6,814 nt of DNA. It comes from a bacterium (lineage in GTDB: Bacteria > Bdellovibrionota > FAC87 > UBA2466). Position 1 is the stretch's first letter. Every line of letters starts with the position of its first letter. The position numbers and the translations under genes are program-made. The notes beneath the pieces are model-generated. The model ran no database searches. It saw only the letters and a list, made by a program, of their open reading frames with translations, and was not told the DNA's origin. Positions 5,021 through 6,814 of the stretch are shown piece by piece. Location of the stretch: positions 1-6,814 of the forward strand of contig JALHPX010000171.1 of the NCBI GenBank assembly GCA_022842225.1. Direction: 5' to 3'.

Positions 5021-6814
5021 ATGAAAACTAATCATCTTAAACATTTATCTCTAGCGATCTTGTGTTCCGTGGTTGTCGTAACCTCTGGATCTTGCGCCAA
5101 AAAAAACGTGTCTGATTCCACTGGAGCCATCAAAAACGAAACCCGTTCTGCTCTCCTTAATACATGGAGCGGCGGTTACGGCGGCGTGCCGGCTTGGGAC
5201 CAAGTAAAGGTCGAGGAGTTCCCTGCGGCCTTTGACGTAGCCATTGCAGAGGCCTCCCAGGACATCCAAAACATCGCCAACAACCCAGAGTCGCCGACTT
5301 TCGGAAACACGTTCATCGCCCTGGAAAAAGCCGGTCCCGCGTTGACCCGTTTGATCTCCATCTTCGGAGTCCATACTGCGAATTTGAATGTTGGCCCCAT
5401 GGAAGCCATCGAAGCAGAGGTCAATCCTAAGCTCTCGGCTTACTCGGACAGCATCACTCAAAATGCAAAACTCTTTGCTCGCATTGAGTTTATCTACAGC
5501 CACTCCGAAGGATTAGGTGGCCCCGAAAAGCGCCTGGTGGAAAACACCTACAAATCTTTTAAACGCTCCGGCGCACTGCTTAATGCGGAACAGAAAAAAC
5601 GCCTGTCGGAAATCAATCAAAAACTTAGCGAAATTGAAACCAAGTTTGCACAGAACGTTTTGGCGGACGAGAAAGAACTCGTTACCTGGATTGATAACGA
5701 AGCCGATCTCGCTGGCATGGACGAAGGCACCATTAGCGGTTACGCCGCCGCCGCCCATAAATTGGGCCGCCCTGGCAAATGGGCAATCCGCAATACTCGC
5801 TCTGCAATGGAGCCGTTCTTAGAGTTTGGCGAGAACCGCGCTATTCGCGAAAAAGTTTGGAAGACTTTCTACAGTCGCGGCGACAACGGCGATGCCAAGG
5901 ACAACAATGCAATTATCTCGCAAGTCATTGCCCTTCGTACCGAGCGCGCAAAACTCTTAGGCTATGAATCGCATGCGCACCTGGTGCTCGAGCCGCGCAT
6001 GGCAAAGAACCCCGAAACCGCCATGGACCTGATGATGAAGGTATGGCCCAAAGCAGTTCAGCGCGTGAAAGAAGAAGTTGCTGATATGCAGAAGCTGGCC
6101 AAAGAAGAAGGCCAAGACATCACCATCGAAGGTTGGGATTATCGTTATTACGCAGAGAAAGTACGTAACGAGAAATTCGCTCTCGATTCGAAAGAAATCC
6201 GTCAGTACCTGCAACTCGAGAAACTCGTCGAAGCCGCTCACTGGATGGCTGGCCAGGTATTTGGCTTCACTTTTACACGCGTCATCGATGTGCCAGTGTT
6301 CCACGAGGACGTCCGCGTTTATAAAGTGACCAATGCGGAGGGCGATGAAGTAGGCCTGTGGTACTTCGATCCTTTCGCTCGCGACGGCAAACGTAGCGGT
6401 GCTTGGATGACCGACTATCGCGCGCAAAACAATATGGATGGCAAATGGGTCACCCCTATTGTTTCCAACAACTCTAACTTCACCAAGACCGACGACGGCA
6501 ATCCAGTTCTTGTGAACTGGGATGACGGCGTGACTTTGTTCCACGAATTCGGCCACGCATTGCATGGCTTGTCTTCGCGTGTGACATATCCGTCGCAAGC
6601 AGGAACAAACGTTGCTCGCGACTACGTCGAATTCCCGTCACAATTATTGGAACATTGGTTCCCGACTGAGGAAGTGCTCTCTCGTTTTGCTCGTCACTAT
6701 AAGACCGGCAAGCCGATGCCTAAGGAGCTACTAAAGAAGATCCAGGATGCCTCGACTTTCAATAAAGGCTTCGACACCGTTGAGTACCTAGCGGCGGCTC
6801 TTGTGGACATGAAG
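5021..6814 (+). CDS. dcp: M3 family zinc oligopeptidase, Dcp-type, probable lipoprotein (3' end outside window)
   Basis: The frame runs uninterrupted for 598 codons to the window edge; peptidyl-dipeptidases of this type are about 680-710 residues, so roughly the last 100 are missing. Residues 1-25 form an export signal with two Lys, the hydrophobic stretch LSLAILCSVVVV and SGSC, where Cys25 followed by AKKN would be lipidated. Ser at -3 is not the classic Leu, so the lipobox is a relaxed one. The N-terminal helical domain has M3 hallmarks such as PTFGNTFIALEKAG and LFARI. The catalytic motif is HEFGHALH (residues 508-515): His508 and His512 bind zinc, Glu509 is the general base, and Glu537 in VEFPSQ is the third ligand, 25 residues on as in Dcp. 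The family removes C-terminal dipeptides or cleaves short oligopeptides. Here it would act in the periplasm, anchored to a membrane. The ATG at 5021 follows GGTGGGGGA, a close and imperfect ribosome-binding site. The gene symbol reflects family resemblance only. Confidence 0.93.
   Translation, partial: MKTNHLKHLSLAILCSVVVVTSGSCAKKNVSDSTGAIKNETRSALLNTWSGGYGGVPAWDQVKVEEFPAAFDVAIAEASQDIQNIANNPESPTFGNTFIALEKAGPALTRLISIFGVHTANLNVGPMEAIEAEVNPKLSAYSDSITQNAKLFARIEFIYSHSEGLGGPEKRLVENTYKSFKRSGALLNAEQKKRLSEINQKLSEIETKFAQNVLADEKELVTWIDNEADLAGMDEGTISGYAAAAHKLGRPGKWAIRNTRSAMEPFLEFGENRAIREKVWKTFYSRGDNGDAKDNNAIISQVIALRTERAKLLGYESHAHLVLEPRMAKNPETAMDLMMKVWPKAVQRVKEEVADMQKLAKEEGQDITIEGWDYRYYAEKVRNEKFALDSKEIRQYLQLEKLVEAAHWMAGQVFGFTFTRVIDVPVFHEDVRVYKVTNAEGDEVGLWYFDPFARDGKRSGAWMTDYRAQNNMDGKWVTPIVSNNSNFTKTDDGNPVLVNWDDGVTLFHEFGHALHGLSSRVTYPSQAGTNVARDYVEFPSQLLEHWFPTEEVLSRFARHYKTGKPMPKELLKKIQDASTFNKGFDTVEYLAAALVDMK

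Noticed and set aside
5051..5503. 150-codon open frame on the minus strand
   Set aside because: It is antisense to the N-terminal part of the M3 peptidase, with low-complexity composition and no family features.
5957..6598. 213-codon open frame on the minus strand opposite the M3 peptidase
   Set aside because: It lies fully antisense to a well-supported gene containing the HEFGH motif. Its protein has no recognisable domain or ribosome-binding site, and it reflects codon bias of the real gene.

Overview
This 6.8 kb window appears to be chromosomal DNA of a Gram-negative bacterium. Two genes encode outer-membrane beta-barrel proteins with signal peptides, and the last gene encodes a probable lipoprotein. 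The mix of a PAS-type sensor kinase, small barrels, an exported-looking HTH-repeat protein and a lipoprotein M3 peptidase with a relaxed lipobox reminds me of Bdellovibrionota or a related delta-proteobacterial lineage. That placement is an impression, because no rRNA or marker gene is present. I see no insertion sequence, integrase, tRNA, rRNA or CRISPR array.

Layout, left to right. (1) 1-884, plus: the 3' part of a PAS/HisKA/HATPase sensor histidine kinase, cut by the window edge. (2) 889-1620, minus: an outer-membrane beta-barrel protein, convergent with the kinase and only 4 bp from it. (3) 1745-2470, plus: a second beta-barrel protein with a short charged coiled coil after its signal peptide. 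It is divergent from (2) across a 124-bp shared upstream region. (4) 2557-3606, minus: a PLP-dependent low-specificity threonine-aldolase-like enzyme. (5) 3670-4896, minus: a 408-residue protein with a signal-peptide-like N-terminus, a helical middle and three consecutive lambda-repressor/XRE-like helix-turn-helix repeats. It lies 63 bp upstream of the aldolase on the same strand, and that gap holds a 9-bp-arm palindrome. (6) 5021-6814, plus: an M3 family Zn oligopeptidase (Dcp type), probably a lipoprotein, divergent from (5) and cut at its 3' end.

How the genes relate. Genes 1-3 and 6 act at or outside the inner membrane (sensing, outer membrane, envelope peptide turnover). The aldolase is cytoplasmic amino-acid metabolism. 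The only pair likely to share a transcript is (5) and (4). The most unusual item is (5): tandem DNA-binding-type folds attached to what reads as a cleavable export signal. All intergenic gaps are under 130 bp. Apart from the palindrome and a few low-confidence promoter-like motifs they hold nothing I can identify, and I see no convincing intrinsic terminator anywhere.
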